From NCBI RefSeq assembly GCF_020085105.1, contig NC_058053.1:21558888-21622887 (forward strand): a stretch of 64,000 bases of DNA, in the 5' to 3' direction. The notes under the pieces are model-generated. The model did not search any database. It was not told the DNA's origin and worked only from the letters and a program-made list of their open reading frames with translations. Position 1 is the stretch's first letter. Each line of letters opens with the position of its first letter. The translations under genes and the position numbers were made by a program. Of this stretch, positions 1 through 13,586 are shown piece by piece. Source of the stretch: Siniperca chuatsi (Eukaryota > Chordata > Actinopteri > Centrarchiformes > Sinipercidae).

Positions 1-2640
1 AAACGTCAGATTCTTGTCTATGGTAGAAAATAGCTGGACTAATTTCTCTTTATTGTCTGCCTTTATCTGTCCTTGTTTGATCTCCCCTTCTTCTCTTTCA
101 TGCAATTCCTTTTTTCCTCTCATCTCTCGATAGCCTTTTACTCATTCTGTCTTTTTCCCCTTTTTCAGTCTGTGTTGTTTCTTGTGTTGAAGCTGCTGAC
201 AAACAGGCCGACACACGCCTCTCTTCTTCTGTCGTTCTCCTTTTCATTTTTTTCTGTAGCTTGCCATGCCTCTGTTTTCCAAAACCTAGATAACAATCTT
301 CCGTTTCTTTTCTTCTCTACCTCTCTTCATTTGCTGTTTTCCTCCAGGCCCCATGTCCTCTGAGATTGTGTGGATGGGGGACACCTGTTGCAGTACTGTG
401 GCACTCAGCTGTTTGTGTGTGTGTGTGTGTGTGTGAGATCATAGACCAGGTCCGGGTGTTTGGGTGAAGAATGAACTTTAAAGAGTCTAGAAGACAAAGC
501 AGACAGTGGGACAGATATCAGGCTGAATAGAGCCGAGGATCTGTTGGTCTTTAGGTCCACAAAACACTTTTTTATTTAAGTCTGCTGTGTTGTGACTACT
601 GGAAGAACCACGACTGTTATCGGAGTCGTACTTAAAAGAATTTGGCAGGTAGATTTTTGGCAAACATGGATATTAATATTAGAAGACGCACTAAACAAGA
701 AGATGAAAAATAATTTCAACTGTCAGTAAAATATTGTTCACAGTTTTGGACATACTGAAGGACGTACATGTGGTTTTCAGGAGTTTAAGGGCAGGAGTGA
801 ACACAATTAGGTAGGATTTTCCGGCATCTCCAGCAAATAACACATCATGATGAGATTGCTAATTGTGAAATTGGTCATGGTAGTCAAACATAACATCATT
901 TAAGCTCTAACTCCTCAAGAACACCACATTTAGTTTTGTGGATAGAGACCTGAGATATAAAGATAGATCATTTAACCAGAACTTTAACCACAAAAATACA
1001 GCATGCAGAGACTTTAAGACTTAAATATAGTTTTGGTCACCAAATGTCTTTGGTTACTAAAATTGGTGACTAAGTAACAAAAGTGTTTATAGCTGTTCTT
1101 GAAGGCCACACTCGAAGGTGGGGTGAAAAGCAAGCAGTCATAATAGTTGTTTAAATATGAAGATACACTTTCAGACAGTCTGTCCCGGAAGATGTTCAAA
1201 GTGTTGCACGTTTTTGTACACAAGTGTTTCTGTCACTTTTGGTGACGCGTTGGTTTTGGGAAGTTACAGAAATTGTCTGACGCAGCTCCCCCAATTTCGA
1301 TGTTGGAAATATGTGAGGGGAGGTTTCCTAAGCTGTTCAACCATCTGACAAACACTTTGTTTGTAAGAAGCATACTGACGCCTCAGGTTTCTTTTACTTA
1401 CATAGCTGTTATTTCTGTTCACCTCTAGCATATTTTTAGTGTATTATAATTGCACATTGCCCTCAATAAATTGGAATATAACTTAAATGAACATGTGGTA
1501 GAGAAAGTGTTGTCATGTGTTTGTATTTTGTTTTGTCCCTGGGTAGTGTCTGCAGGCTGCAGAGCCTACTGCCAGGCAGTTTATAGCTTTCAACAAGCTC
1601 GACCAATTAAATGGTTTGGGTACCCTGTTTGTAGGGATGTGAAACTCAGGGCAAAAACTTTCCAAAGAGTTTGCTGCTTGTCATGATGCTTTTTCAATGT
1701 GAGAAAATGGTAAAAGTTGAAGGCGACGAGTGTCTGTAATCTGGATTTTTATAGATGAGCAGTAAGAGGACGCTGTAATTTAGTGATTAATTCTAGAACA
1801 GTAAAGCCCTCACACTGAAAGCTCCCAACACAAAAACTTTATTAACACCACAAACCGAATGAGGTTTTGAGCAAACTGCTTCTTATGAAGACACATTTTG
1901 ATGTTTCAGTGTCACTCAGTGGTGAATATGGAGCTTACTGTTTTCATTTTTGCTCATGTTCAGTCCAGCTATTTTTTTTTTGCATGATGTGCATGTTTTA
2001 ATAGGTTGGAAGTTACACCCTTGATTAGAATAAACACCTCCATCTAAGGATTTCCTTAATTCTCTAATCAGTGCAATAAAATTAGTTTTATATTTTTTTA
2101 TATGGGTCATGGTACAACATATTACCTTAGTGGGGTCCGAGTTCCTTTTAAACTTAGACTATCTTGTTTATTATCTACAGGTTTGCTCGGCTGGATTAGT
2201 GTGGTATTCAGTAAAGAGCAATAAACTGACACATATTAACACCAAGTTATTTGCTCTATAACCTTTGTGTTCTCCTGATCTTGCCCCCCCTCCGATCCAG
2301 CAGACTGTTAACACCGAAAGCTAACTTGTGCAACACCTTAGGGCTAATTTGCCATTTAGGACTCATAAATGGACATAGAGCAATCATATGGATCTCATCA
2401 TTTTATGACATGCAGGGAGTCTAATAAGTCAGAGATAATACATACTCGTTCCACATTAAGATAGAAGATTGTTTTATTGGTTTGAAATTGACACTTTCTG
2501 GTTGTTAACTGATTTAACTGGTTTCCTCATAAATACAGAGACATCGTATTATATATGTGTTTATTAATAAGATGTAAGCGCACACACAACAACAAACACA
2601 CACACGCACACACACACTTAACCAATGACTTTCTCCTTAG
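1..2640 (+). other. plekhm3 intron (partial), no coding exon recognised
   Basis: I read both strands for PH-domain or earlier zinc-domain exons and saw none. It contains a (TG)11 array at 414-436, and the acceptor of the first visible exon follows a CA-rich run at 2579-2618. The small ORFs here have no recognisable content. Confidence 0.6.
414..436. repeat. (TG)n microsatellite
   Basis: About 11 uninterrupted TG units in a plekhm3 intron. Confidence 0.9.
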
Positions 2641-2786
2641 GTTGTCAGCATCCAGTTGGTCTTTCCAGAGGAAAGGCAAAGGTCTGCTACTACAGCGGCT
2701 GGTACTACTGCCAGAGCTGCCATCAGGACAACTCCTTCCTCATCCCAGCACGCCTGTTGCACAACTGGGACACCAGCAAGCACAAG
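2641..2786 (+). CDS. plekhm3: plekhm3 exon a (first coding exon in window)
   Basis: The exon is preceded by a CA-rich stretch and an AG at 2639-2640, and ends at AAG before GTGGG. It enters in phase 1: the first two bases finish a codon begun in an exon outside the window. It encodes [20 protein letters not shown], then [15 protein letters not shown] and [13 protein letters not shown]. The Cys pair CQSC and the opening Cys are zinc ligands of the domain. Confidence 0.92.
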
Positions 2787-5700
2787 GTGGGACAGCACAC
2801 ACACAACGATATGAAAATACCTACCATCTCAACATACTCACTGTACCAGCTTTGAAAGTATGCAGTTTCTCATTCTGAGCGACTGGAACAACAGCAGGTT
2901 ATCTTTGGGTCTTGTAATGTATTAGGATACACATAAATATTAGGGCACCATTAAAGAGCCACTGTTTTCCAGTAGGTGAGAGTTTTCCTGGAAATTCAAG
3001 TCTGAATTCATGTGGTCTTTAAGTTGTCCCCTTTTAACAAATTCTAGTCAATCTGGATCACATTTTATAGAGTCTTATTTTCAAATAAAAGTGTTAAAAT
3101 AAAGTTTAAATAGTTTCAGTGGTTTAGATAAAAAACAGTGCTGTTTCCTGAACAAATCACCGAAGGAATTTATGCGTTCACTTTAGCCCTGCATAAAACA
3201 GCGCAGCCCTCTCATTCATTTGAATGGAGCCAGTCCAGCGATGCAGCAGGGGTGCTAACATAGCAAAAGCAAAAAATGTTTAACCTCAACTTTTGCTGCA
3301 ACGCAACGCAACATCATCTGGCAATGTGCTGCAGTGGCCAATCAAATACATGCAAGCGCACATTCATGGTAATTACTGTAACGTGAATGCCATATTTCTG
3401 CGTTTTACCTGGTGATCATCGTGATGAGAGATAAAATAATTGGAGCCGTGATAACTTTCCAGAGTTATAAAATCCTGTCTCTGAGTATTAGAAAGATCTG
3501 TTGCTCAAACTGGACTTCCTGGATTGTATTTCATTTCTCACCGGTACCTGAAACAACGCAGCCCCCCTCCTGATGTAAACTCTGATGTGCTCCTCCAGGT
3601 GTCTAAACAGGCCAAGGAGTTCCTGGAGTTTGTGTACGAGGAGCCCCTGCTGGATGTCCAGCAGCTCAACCCTTGTCTGTATGAGCACTGTGAGCCTCTC
3701 AGCACTGTGCTGCGTCTCCGTCAGCAGCTCCAGTCACTGCGGGCCTACCTGTTCAGCTGCCGAGCAACCGTTGCCGAGGACCTCAGACGAAGGTAGGTTG
3801 GCGGCGATGTCTCTTGTGGTGGGGTGGGGTATTTCTGTAGCACAAAAGGAAGTTACAAAGTGCTTCTTAATTTAGAGCACTGTTTCCCAACCTTGTTTGG
3901 CTTGTGACCCCTTAAAATGAAGCAATGTCTACTTGCAAACCATCTTCGAAGTCGCATACGTTGCATATGTTTAAGGCTTGTGAGCAGTAATTTTTGAGGT
4001 CCACAGAAGTCAATTATCCAGTAATTTACAAGATATAAAGTTTGGGAAAAAAATAATATTATTTTGAATTGCAGGTATACATTTTTTTTCTTGCCTATAA
4101 CACAATCCCTCAGATTTATCTTTGCAACCCCCTTGGGGGATTCTGACCCCCAGCTGGGTACCACTGATTTAGAGGGATAAAACACAGAACACAACAGTAC
4201 AATGAACACAATGTTATCAGAAAATAAAATAAAATTGTGAAATCCCAATCTTAAAAAGGTCAAATACCCATAGTGATACATAAATATATAAGTCTAATAT
4301 AACAAATATAGGATGATAGGAAGAATTGTTTTTAGCAATATTAAGGCACTTTACACATTTACAGTGTCTTGTGAAGAGATTTAAAAGAGTATACTTATTC
4401 ACTTGCACAGAGGTTTGTCAGGAAATGGAAGTTGAGACAAATACTGTAAAATCAATTCTTAAACAAGCAGGTAACCTGCAAGGATCTAATAAAATTGACG
4501 TGACGTGGTTGCATATTTTATTTCTACTTAAAAGCTATTCTGCAGCTTCTGAACACCAGAGATGTTCTGCCTCTGTTTGTTAAAGGCAGGTCAGCAGATT
4601 ATTATTATAGAGACAAAATGACTGCATTAATAATCCTCTTTGTGTCATTGAATGGCAGTATCAAATTGCATTCATGTGGCGCTCCTTAAATGGAAAGATT
4701 TTACTTAAATAAGAATAAAAAATACCCTGAAATGGCCTTAACGTGTTTTAACTAACAGGACGGGGGGGGGTGATTAGGAACTTGTTTATGGCCAGTCAGC
4801 AAGAGTTCGATCCTGTACACCTGCAGGTTTAAAGGGTCAGGTCACCTATCTGCATGGTTGGGTAACAGTAAAAGTAAAAAAAAAATTGGTAATTTGGATC
4901 AACTGACCCTAAAGAACAGGCAAAGTAAGTTTTTGTGGCTCATTTTGTGTAATCAGAGTCACACTGACTGATACACTAAAATATTTGTTATATTTCTCTG
5001 TTGATGAGCAGGCACAGACTGTTAACATCTCCTCATATGATCTGTGTGTGTTTACATGTGTATGTCTGAGTGCATGCATGTATATTGCCATAACTTTTTA
5101 TCTGCATGCATTCCTGTGTGTATATATGCTGCATATACATAAAAGATGTATGCCTGTGTGTATATGTTCGTGTGTGATGGTCGGGGTGGGGACTGTTTAT
5201 CTGAGTGTGGTCCCACACTGAAAGCCTTGTCTGTGAGCTGATGGATGCTCCTTGCCCCGGTCCAGGTCACTAATACAGTCTGATAAAACGGGCCATGTAT
5301 GAAGGAGAATCATCCACCTCAGCAGACACACTGGAATCTAATTAATATTCTATCATGATAATTTACAAAAAACATATTTTCTCACTAATCAGCCATGCAA
5401 ATCATTTAGGTTTTTAGAGACTTATTCTCTGTTAGAAGGTAGTTCCAAAGAAATGTGTTCACAGCAAGGTCTGTAGATTGTCCACAGTAACAGGGGACTT
5501 GTTTCTGAAAAGATACAAATTCTGTTGAATTTGTATATGTAATTTAAACACTTCCATAGTATTCAGGTGACAGCAGAAATCTCAAAGAACAAAATCTATC
5601 TCTGTAATTTGATTGAACCAACCCTTTAATTACAGTAAATGCAAGTCACTGGAAAACCAAAATATTATATTTGATTTTTAATTGTATTGTAATAAGAAAA

Positions 5701-8700
5701 TGCCCATTTTGCGATCAGGCCTATATTTGATTCTTTATATCGCATCCTACTATTTTTCTGGCACCCTGTTGCAGCGCAGAGATGAGCAGCATCATGGCCT
5801 TCTCTGTTTACTTCTGTCCCATTAGCTAGTGCCGGCTAGTGCCCCGCCACTTCCAAACACTGCAGGATTGATGAGGGCCATGGCGCTAAAACCTTCCCCT
5901 AGTCATCAGTCTACTTCAGGGGGGGATCTGAAGAGAGAAGTCTGTTGCATACATGCAGAGAGCCACGGATACACAATCGCACACACAACCACATGAGGCA
6001 CTAAAGGCTGTAAGTTAGAGAGCACTTTATTTTTGGAACTGTGCAGTAGTTCTCAAACACTATCAGAGGGTTACATCTTTGATAGCATGTCGCAAATGTT
6101 GCTGGATAAAGGCTGTCTTTCATTATTTTATTGTCAAAGTTCAGTCAAGGTGTGAATTGATCTCAGTAAATACACCTCACAGGTAATTGTGTTTGTGGCA
6201 AATTAGGCTGTCCCGATGTCCATATTTTAATGACCTTGTTGTAATGTAAGATGGATGGGGAACGTGTCCTAATGGGTAAAATTATTTCAAACACTCTGCA
6301 CATACTTGACCACAAACAGTTGTTAACCCCAACAAACCCCTGTTGTTATGCTTGTCAAGCTTCCATTGTAGCACAGCACATAATGTTTACCAATGAAACA
6401 ATTGCTTCTCATCATCTCAGCAAATGTCAATTTTGTCCCCTGAAATGACAACTGTCACCAGCAGAGCTCTACTCTACTTAGCTAGCTAATTAAGCTAACT
6501 TTAGCTGCAGGTGTTGGTTAAAATGCTGCCTCTGGCTGACATTTTAGTGTTACTAGCTGACTTGTTTTGGTCAAAATGAATTCTGTAAAAAGCTATTTTA
6601 AATATGTACTTGATGGCTACATACATGATATCATGCTATTGTTACTAGGTGATTTGATGTGGATGTTAGGGTGTTGTTTGCAGGTTGCTGTTCTTCAGTG
6701 TTAGTGTAGGTGGTTGCTAGGTAATTATTAACAGTTATGGTGTTTGTAGGGTTTGTAGGTTGCTAGGTGATTACTAGAGATTTATCAGTAGCTGCTAAGG
6801 TGTTAGTAGGTGGCTGCTAAATAATATCCAGTGCTTGCTATAAAAAAGTATGTTCTCTTTTCTTTTTAGAACGATTGTTTCTTTTTTATTCCTTTTATTT
6901 CATGTACTCAGGGGCATTATTCTTGGTTTTTGGAAGAATTGTATTAGTATTGCTGATATATTTGCGCATATACACCTCCCCCCGTAGTTTCAGTGGGGAG
7001 ATGTGTGCGAGTGGCAAGTTCGCTACGTTCTACAAGCTCTCTTAGCTCTTTTAGTCTAATATATTAACACAATAAACTCACAAGATGTCAAGAAAAGAAA
7101 AATACAACTGTACACCTTCTGAATTCAAGTTTCTCTCTTTCACAGAACTAAGACCAGCTTAATTGCCTTGTTAACTCATCGTAAAACACACTTCATTCAA
7201 ACTCAACAGAAGCAAAGCAAAAACCATCTCTGTTAGTCTTTCCACTGGTCCAACAATCACCAACTCTGGTTTGGTCGAAATAAACTCTTTATTCACAGTT
7301 AGATGTGAAAATATATATAGCTCTACACACTGTTTTTCCCCTGCCTGACTCTGCCATTGCTGGTCTCTTTGTGCTACTGGGTTAGCTCACTGAATGAGAG
7401 TCTGTCACTGAGCAGCAGCTCTCACTCGTTCTTTGGAGGCAGAACAATAGATTAAAAAAAATAAAATGACACAAATTGGACTAAAAATCGCCAAAAAAAC
7501 CCAACTGGCGATGGACTCAGACAATCGCTAATAGCCGATATCGCAGTTGTAGGAGGTAGTAGGTACTAGTAGTAACTGTAGTAGTAACTAGACTGGTTCT
7601 CATCTTATCTGTCCAATAGGAAATTCTGTGTCAGCATTAATAACTTCATGTCATCCTTTTCCCATATCAAGTACGGTGTGCCTCAAGGTTCAATTCTGGG
7701 ACCAATACTGTTCTCCTCATACATGCTTCTGTTGGGTGATGTCATCCGCAGACATGGGATTTCTTTTCATTGTTATGCAGATGACACACAGTTGTACCTC
7801 CCTGTCAAGCCCACTGACCTCAGTATGCTGAGTTCTCTGCAGGACTGCCTGTTTGACATAAAAAATTGGATGTCGATAAATTTTCTTCAGCTCAACTCAA
7901 ATAAATTGAAATCCTTGTTATTGGGCCCCAACACATCACTTAACAAATACTGCCATCTACTGGTAACCTGTCACAACATATCAAGCCTGTTGCAAGAAAT
8001 CTTGGTGTCCTGTTTGATAGCAATTTATGTTTTGAGTAAGATATCACTAAGCTTGTCCAATCATGTTTTTATCACTTCATAAACATTGCAAAAATCCAAT
8101 CTATTTAAAATCTTAGTAATGCAGATACTGTTGTACATGCTTTTATCTCGTCACGCCTTGATTATTGTAACAGCCCGTTCACTTGTCTTAATCAAAAAAC
8201 TCTGACACGACTGCAGACTGTACAAAACTCAGCTGCTAGGCTTTTAACCAGGACCAAGAAGTACGACCACATCACACCTGTTTTAGCCTCTTTACATTGG
8301 CTCCCTGTTTGTTTTAGGATTGATTTTAAGATCTTGTTGATTACTTTTAAGGCTCTTCATGGCCTGGCTCCAGACTATATTTTAGACCTTGTAATCCCTT
8401 ATGAACCTTCACGTAGTTTGAGATCTTCAGGCAGGGGTCTTCTGTCTGTTCCTGAGTCCAGGATGAAAACTAAGGGGGCTTTTGCTATCAGGGCCCCGAG
8501 CCTCTGGAACAACTTGCCCGAAGAACTTAGGTTGTCTGAGTCAGTGTCTTCGTTTAAGTCTCTTCTCAAAACACATTTTTATCTGAAAGCAAATCCAGAT
8601 TTTACCTGAACTGGCTGTTTATTTTATTGCTTTTGTGTATTTGTATTTCTTGTTGTAAGCACTTTGCACTTTGTTTTGATAAGTGCTCTATAAATAAAGT

Positions 8701-8701
8701 T

Positions 8702-8735
<34 letters not shown>

Positions 8736-9028
8736 GATAGTAATACTTGTAGTGCTAAGAGCAGTTGCAGATGTAGTAGTAGTTTAGCTCTTGTGTTGTA
8801 GAACTACATTTATTTCTGGTTCACAAATTTGTTCCTTGTCCACCTCATTTACATACATGAGGTGGACAAATCATTAAAAAATTAACACCATAAATTTACA
8901 GCATCCAAAAAGTTGTATCAACATTTGTTTGACACTGTGTCAACACAAGTTGAACGTTGTAAGTTTGACAAAGATAAGATTTGGTTTTGGTTTGCATTAG
9001 ATTGTAATGTGTTTAGTTTATCCACTCC

Positions 9029-9081
<53 letters not shown>

Positions 9082-9544
9082 TTTCCAGGACTTCCTACAT
9101 ATGCTGGTTCAGACATAGTCAGGTCAGACGCTCCTTCAGTACACGATCAACAATCATAGTCAGTGTGTGAATTTTAATGAAAGGTGTGTCTGCTGGACAG
9201 GAAAGAGCACTGCGGATGGTGAAATAAAATATTAAAGAATTAAATACTATCAGGTCTTGAACTATTGAAATATTGTCCTGCATGGATCTGTGTGTCTGTG
9301 CAATCTAATCCTAAAATGTGGTGGTTCTCAAGTACTTTTATCAAGATCAACGCACACTTTAAGGGTGTGTTCATCTGGGCTCTGACTACACAATTAACAA
9401 GGAGCCAGTGTGTATTTGATTATTGGACCCGAGTGTGTGTGTGTGTGTGTGTGTGTGTTATCTTATGAATGCTGATGTGGTAACCAATGGTAACGTACTA
9501 AACAGTAGTTTATCAGTGGTGCCTATCACTATGAGGTGTCTGGA

Positions 9545-9578
<34 letters not shown>

Positions 9579-12500
9579 TCACACAAACACACACACACAC
9601 ACACACACACACGAATACTCGCATACATACTTGTGTTTTGGTGACACTCATCACAGCTTAGACAGGATTTAACATGGTGCCATCCATCTTAGTGGTCTAA
9701 GAGGAGACCTCACAACACACACACACACACACACACACACCTCACCAGAGCTGTCCTGTCTGTGTTTTGTCACATAATGTTAGACAATGGAATGTGAAAT
9801 TGTACTTTATTATCATTCATTGCACTTCATCTAATAAGCACGACTAGAATCTTACAACTGGGTAATGTTTTTTTAATTCTTTTTCCAAATACAAATTTCC
9901 TGCCTTTGCCGGACAATAAAGTTTATTATATTTTGTATTATGTACATTGTTGCACTGAAGTATCATAACTTAGTTCCTCTGTATACTGAGTATTGTATAT
10001 GGAAACAATGACAATCACAAGATGAACAAATTCTACCCTGACCCTTTTCTGTTGGTAAAGCAAGCTGGGAATTGTGGTTTTTATTGTGACTAAGGTTGCA
10101 GGAAGATGTGTTGTTGCATTTAAGAAAAAGTGCTGAATATACTGATGGAGCTTCTCATATCTGTAATCACAGTTAAAATGTCAAAATTTTGCCACACCAG
10201 CACTCTTTTTTTTTTAATTTTTTTTTTTATGGAAAGTGGAGGGTTGGTGTATCTCATCAGCATCTCATCACTGATGATGGTCAAACACACATGACCTGCT
10301 TCACAGAGAATGGTGCATCTAAACTTTTCTTGTGTGTCTTTTCACAGGATCTTCCCCAGGGAATACCTGCTACAGCACATTCACCTGTACTCCATGGCTG
10401 ACCTGCAGCAGGTACCCCCACACACACACACACACACACACACATCTTATGTGAACTAAAAGTTTAGGTAACGATTTAAAGTTTAGTTTAATTTTGAATA
10501 AAATATATGTTTAAGTTTAGTTCAACTTAAATGTAGGCCTGGTGTAGCTTAGTTCCAGATGTCTGTGCTGCTCACATCTCAAATTTTGTCAACGATTAAA
10601 AAATGTCTGGTGTTGTGGAAACATTCGGAGCCTGCGTGATACTGAAATGGGTCAAATTAAGTAAAATGTTCAAGCTGTGTCAGATTGGGACACCTTAAGC
10701 ATAGTGGTAGCCAACAGTGGTGCCCAGAATCCTGCTCCTGTTTTTCCTCATGTTGTTACAATAAATTAAATAAATTCTTAGTCCATGTAAGAAAACACTA
10801 GAAACATGAGAAAATAGCTGAGTAGTAGTATAGTAGTAGAATTTAGCTAGCTAACTTGAAAATGCCATGAGGCACAATTGTTGTGTAAAAACTATTAAAA
10901 ACACATCATTGAGCCACACTGCTGCACTGGGTGACACACACTGTAGTTTACTTTGAGTCAATCCCACATACATATACACATACCACATACACACATTGTT
11001 GCAGTTGGTCTTTTTTATTGGATTTTTTTGACAATAGGAAAAACATAGAATAACGCTCACCTTATCCTTTTAAGTTAACACAACTTCTCCTTTGTTTCAC
11101 TGGCAAGTGTCCATGTCATAACAGTGATAAGAGAGGGTAATACCCTCTAATAGCCCTATTTAGAACAGGGTTAGCTCTTTCAAGTGTCCTGATCCAGGAA
11201 AACAATGGTCTCAGTGGAAAGAATTTGTATCTGGCATCGTGGAAAACTTTAAATCTGCCTCGTCTATTATTTTCCAATACCAAGACACCTCATTGTACGC
11301 TATCGCTTATTTAATCAGCAGATTTTTCTTATCAAATTGCAAACTCTCATATCGCTACCAGTGTGCCCACCGTTAATACCAGTTACACTGCCCACCTCTG
11401 TTTTAATTTTAGTTATGAGAGGAATTTACTTTGGAGACTTTAAATGTGTTCAGTTTAATATGAAAGTCGTCTTTTTTTCAGGAGAGATCATAAAAAAAGG
11501 AAACACATCCTGGCCTTTCAGCCGTTCGGTATCTAGTCGCCAAATTGAGTTGGGGGTCAGAGGAAAGCGACCACAAATGACTGAAAAGTTCTTTTGTTTG
11601 TCATTATGTTCATTATGTTGTACCCTGCCCCATTTTTTTTCTTTCACCCCTCTGACTCAGAGCTCAGCCATAGACTCTCACGGTGAAAGAGATTGGACCC
11701 TCTCCTCCTCCTCTTCCTCCTCCACTCCCACACTCTGTGTCTCTCTGCTTCACTAATTGGTCACATTCAGAATCAACAGGCAGAAAAACAAAGCGTGACA
11801 TCCCTCCATTCTTCCCGACATCCCCTTGGCCTCACACACGCTCAGAACACACACACACATGTGTATGTGTGTGTTCTTCACTCACTCTTTCTTTGCTAAA
11901 CTCTGTGATTTACTCATAAACCCCACACTGGTGATTTAGTGCTAATTTTAACAATAGGTGTCTTTGACAGAGACTGCACAGCTCCCTCTTCTCTTTTCCT
12001 CTCCCTCTCCCTCTCCCTCCCCTATCTTGGAGATTCTCAAGCACTCTGCCTCTTAATTGGTTTTCCATATTAACAAGCTTGTTTCTTTTGATTCACCTCC
12101 TGAAAAAAATGACGCTCGTAATCAACATGGCTTTTTTTGTTCCAGCTCAGAGGTCAGTGAAGGCTAAACTCCCCTGGCTAAAACCTGGACCACACTAGTC
12201 TATTCACCTCCCGACAAATAGCATCCACCCATATCCCCTATTAGGAACCATTTCATTTGAAGAAAACATATGTGTTTGTCTAAGGACACTGCCCATTTCC
12301 TCCGCTGGTTTTAAGGATTGTTTCTAGGGTTTTGTGTGAGGACTTAAGTTGTAGGAAAGTGTGTGCGTGTGTGCGTGCGTGCGTGCGCAGCAGGCTTCCC
12401 ACAGAGACACCCTGGCATTCCCTCTATGCCAGGCATCCCTCTCCACTCACACTTGTCCAGACCCACAGAGGCCTCTTAAGTAAATGTTAAAAGTTCTCAG

Positions 12501-13533
12501 ATTTCCAGTTTCTGCTCATGGCTTTGCACAATAATGAGTTCTATGATAAGACCAAACAGGACAACATGTAAATCATCCTTGTGTGGAAATTGGGCAACAA
12601 ATATTAATAGGAATTATCAAGAATCAATATAGATAAAAACAGACTAGAATCAGAATCAGAATCAGAATCAGAATCAGAAATACTTTATTGATCCCCGTAG
12701 GGAAACTCTTTGTTACAGTAGCTCGCCTTTACGTCAGTGCACACAGGAGAAAACGATATTATACACATATTAACATATAATGTTAAGGTGTAAAGATAAA
12801 AGAACGTATGCTTTCAACACTGGAACATGTTAAAGGATTAAGCTTCATTTATATTTTCGCGGTAAGGGGTTACACTGTACCTTTGTGTTTTCTCCGACAC
12901 GTTTTTGACGCTGGTTGAGATAATTGAGAGTAAAAACAACATGAAACAAGCTCGTTTTCAGTAACACACATCTAGCAAAACCATTTCCACTGCAAACCTT
13001 CTGCACCCTGCTACAATGAATGAAACAACTAAAATACTGCGACTGCACGGAATAGTCTCATATTCAGTAATGACACAAGGTGGACCTTCCCACAGCCCTT
13101 GTATAACACAAAGTGAAAAACAGTTACTGTGTGGAATATAATTAAAACACGATACATCCGGCTAGTGTTGCGGTGGTGCAATCAGTTTGAGAAATCTGAC
13201 GTTGAACTATAAGTCTAAACCTAGGCCTCTGTATATATCTATATATATATGGCTATATTAATTATTGTACACAATATCCAGATTTTGAAGTACCCTTCTG
13301 TTTGGTTTTGAATTTTGCATTGGACTTTTAAAAGAAAATGTTTGCTTTTCATTTATCGCTTGTCATAGACAAATATTTAAAGTTTGTTTATTAATCTATG
13401 AAGAATGCATTGCCAGCCATTTTTTTAATCTTTCTGCTTTGTACATCTTCTCATCTGGTAGGTTACTCAAAAATTTGGGGAACCCCCCGATAAGACAGCA
13501 TGCATACACTGACAACCTACAAAGATCAAGTGT

Positions 13534-13586
<53 letters not shown>

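Larger units (their letters stand above)
3793..10347 (+). other. plekhm3 intron between exons b and c
   Basis: A 6.5 kb intron carrying a hAT-type element (3878-4166), a degenerate minisatellite (6640-6845), a 5'-truncated L2-type LINE (7588-8735) and four CA/TG arrays (9032-9741). No host exon is seen. Confidence 0.8.

Noticed and set aside
1..2640. Search for PH-domain exons of plekhm3
   Set aside because: No PH-like or other plekhm3 exon could be read in any frame, so the upstream exons are taken to lie outside the window.
3853..4281. 142-codon - strand ORF
   Set aside because: It lies across the hAT-type element and its flank, with no recognisable motif, and its ends do not match the element.
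6640..6845. Regularly spaced repeats as a possible CRISPR-like array
   Set aside because: Units are adjacent and degenerate with no distinct spacers, and the genome is a vertebrate.
11337..11756. 139-codon + strand ORF in a plekhm3 intron
   Set aside because: Ser/Leu-rich, no domain, ends in a CTC/TCC repeat; no splice or poly(A) context for a separate gene.
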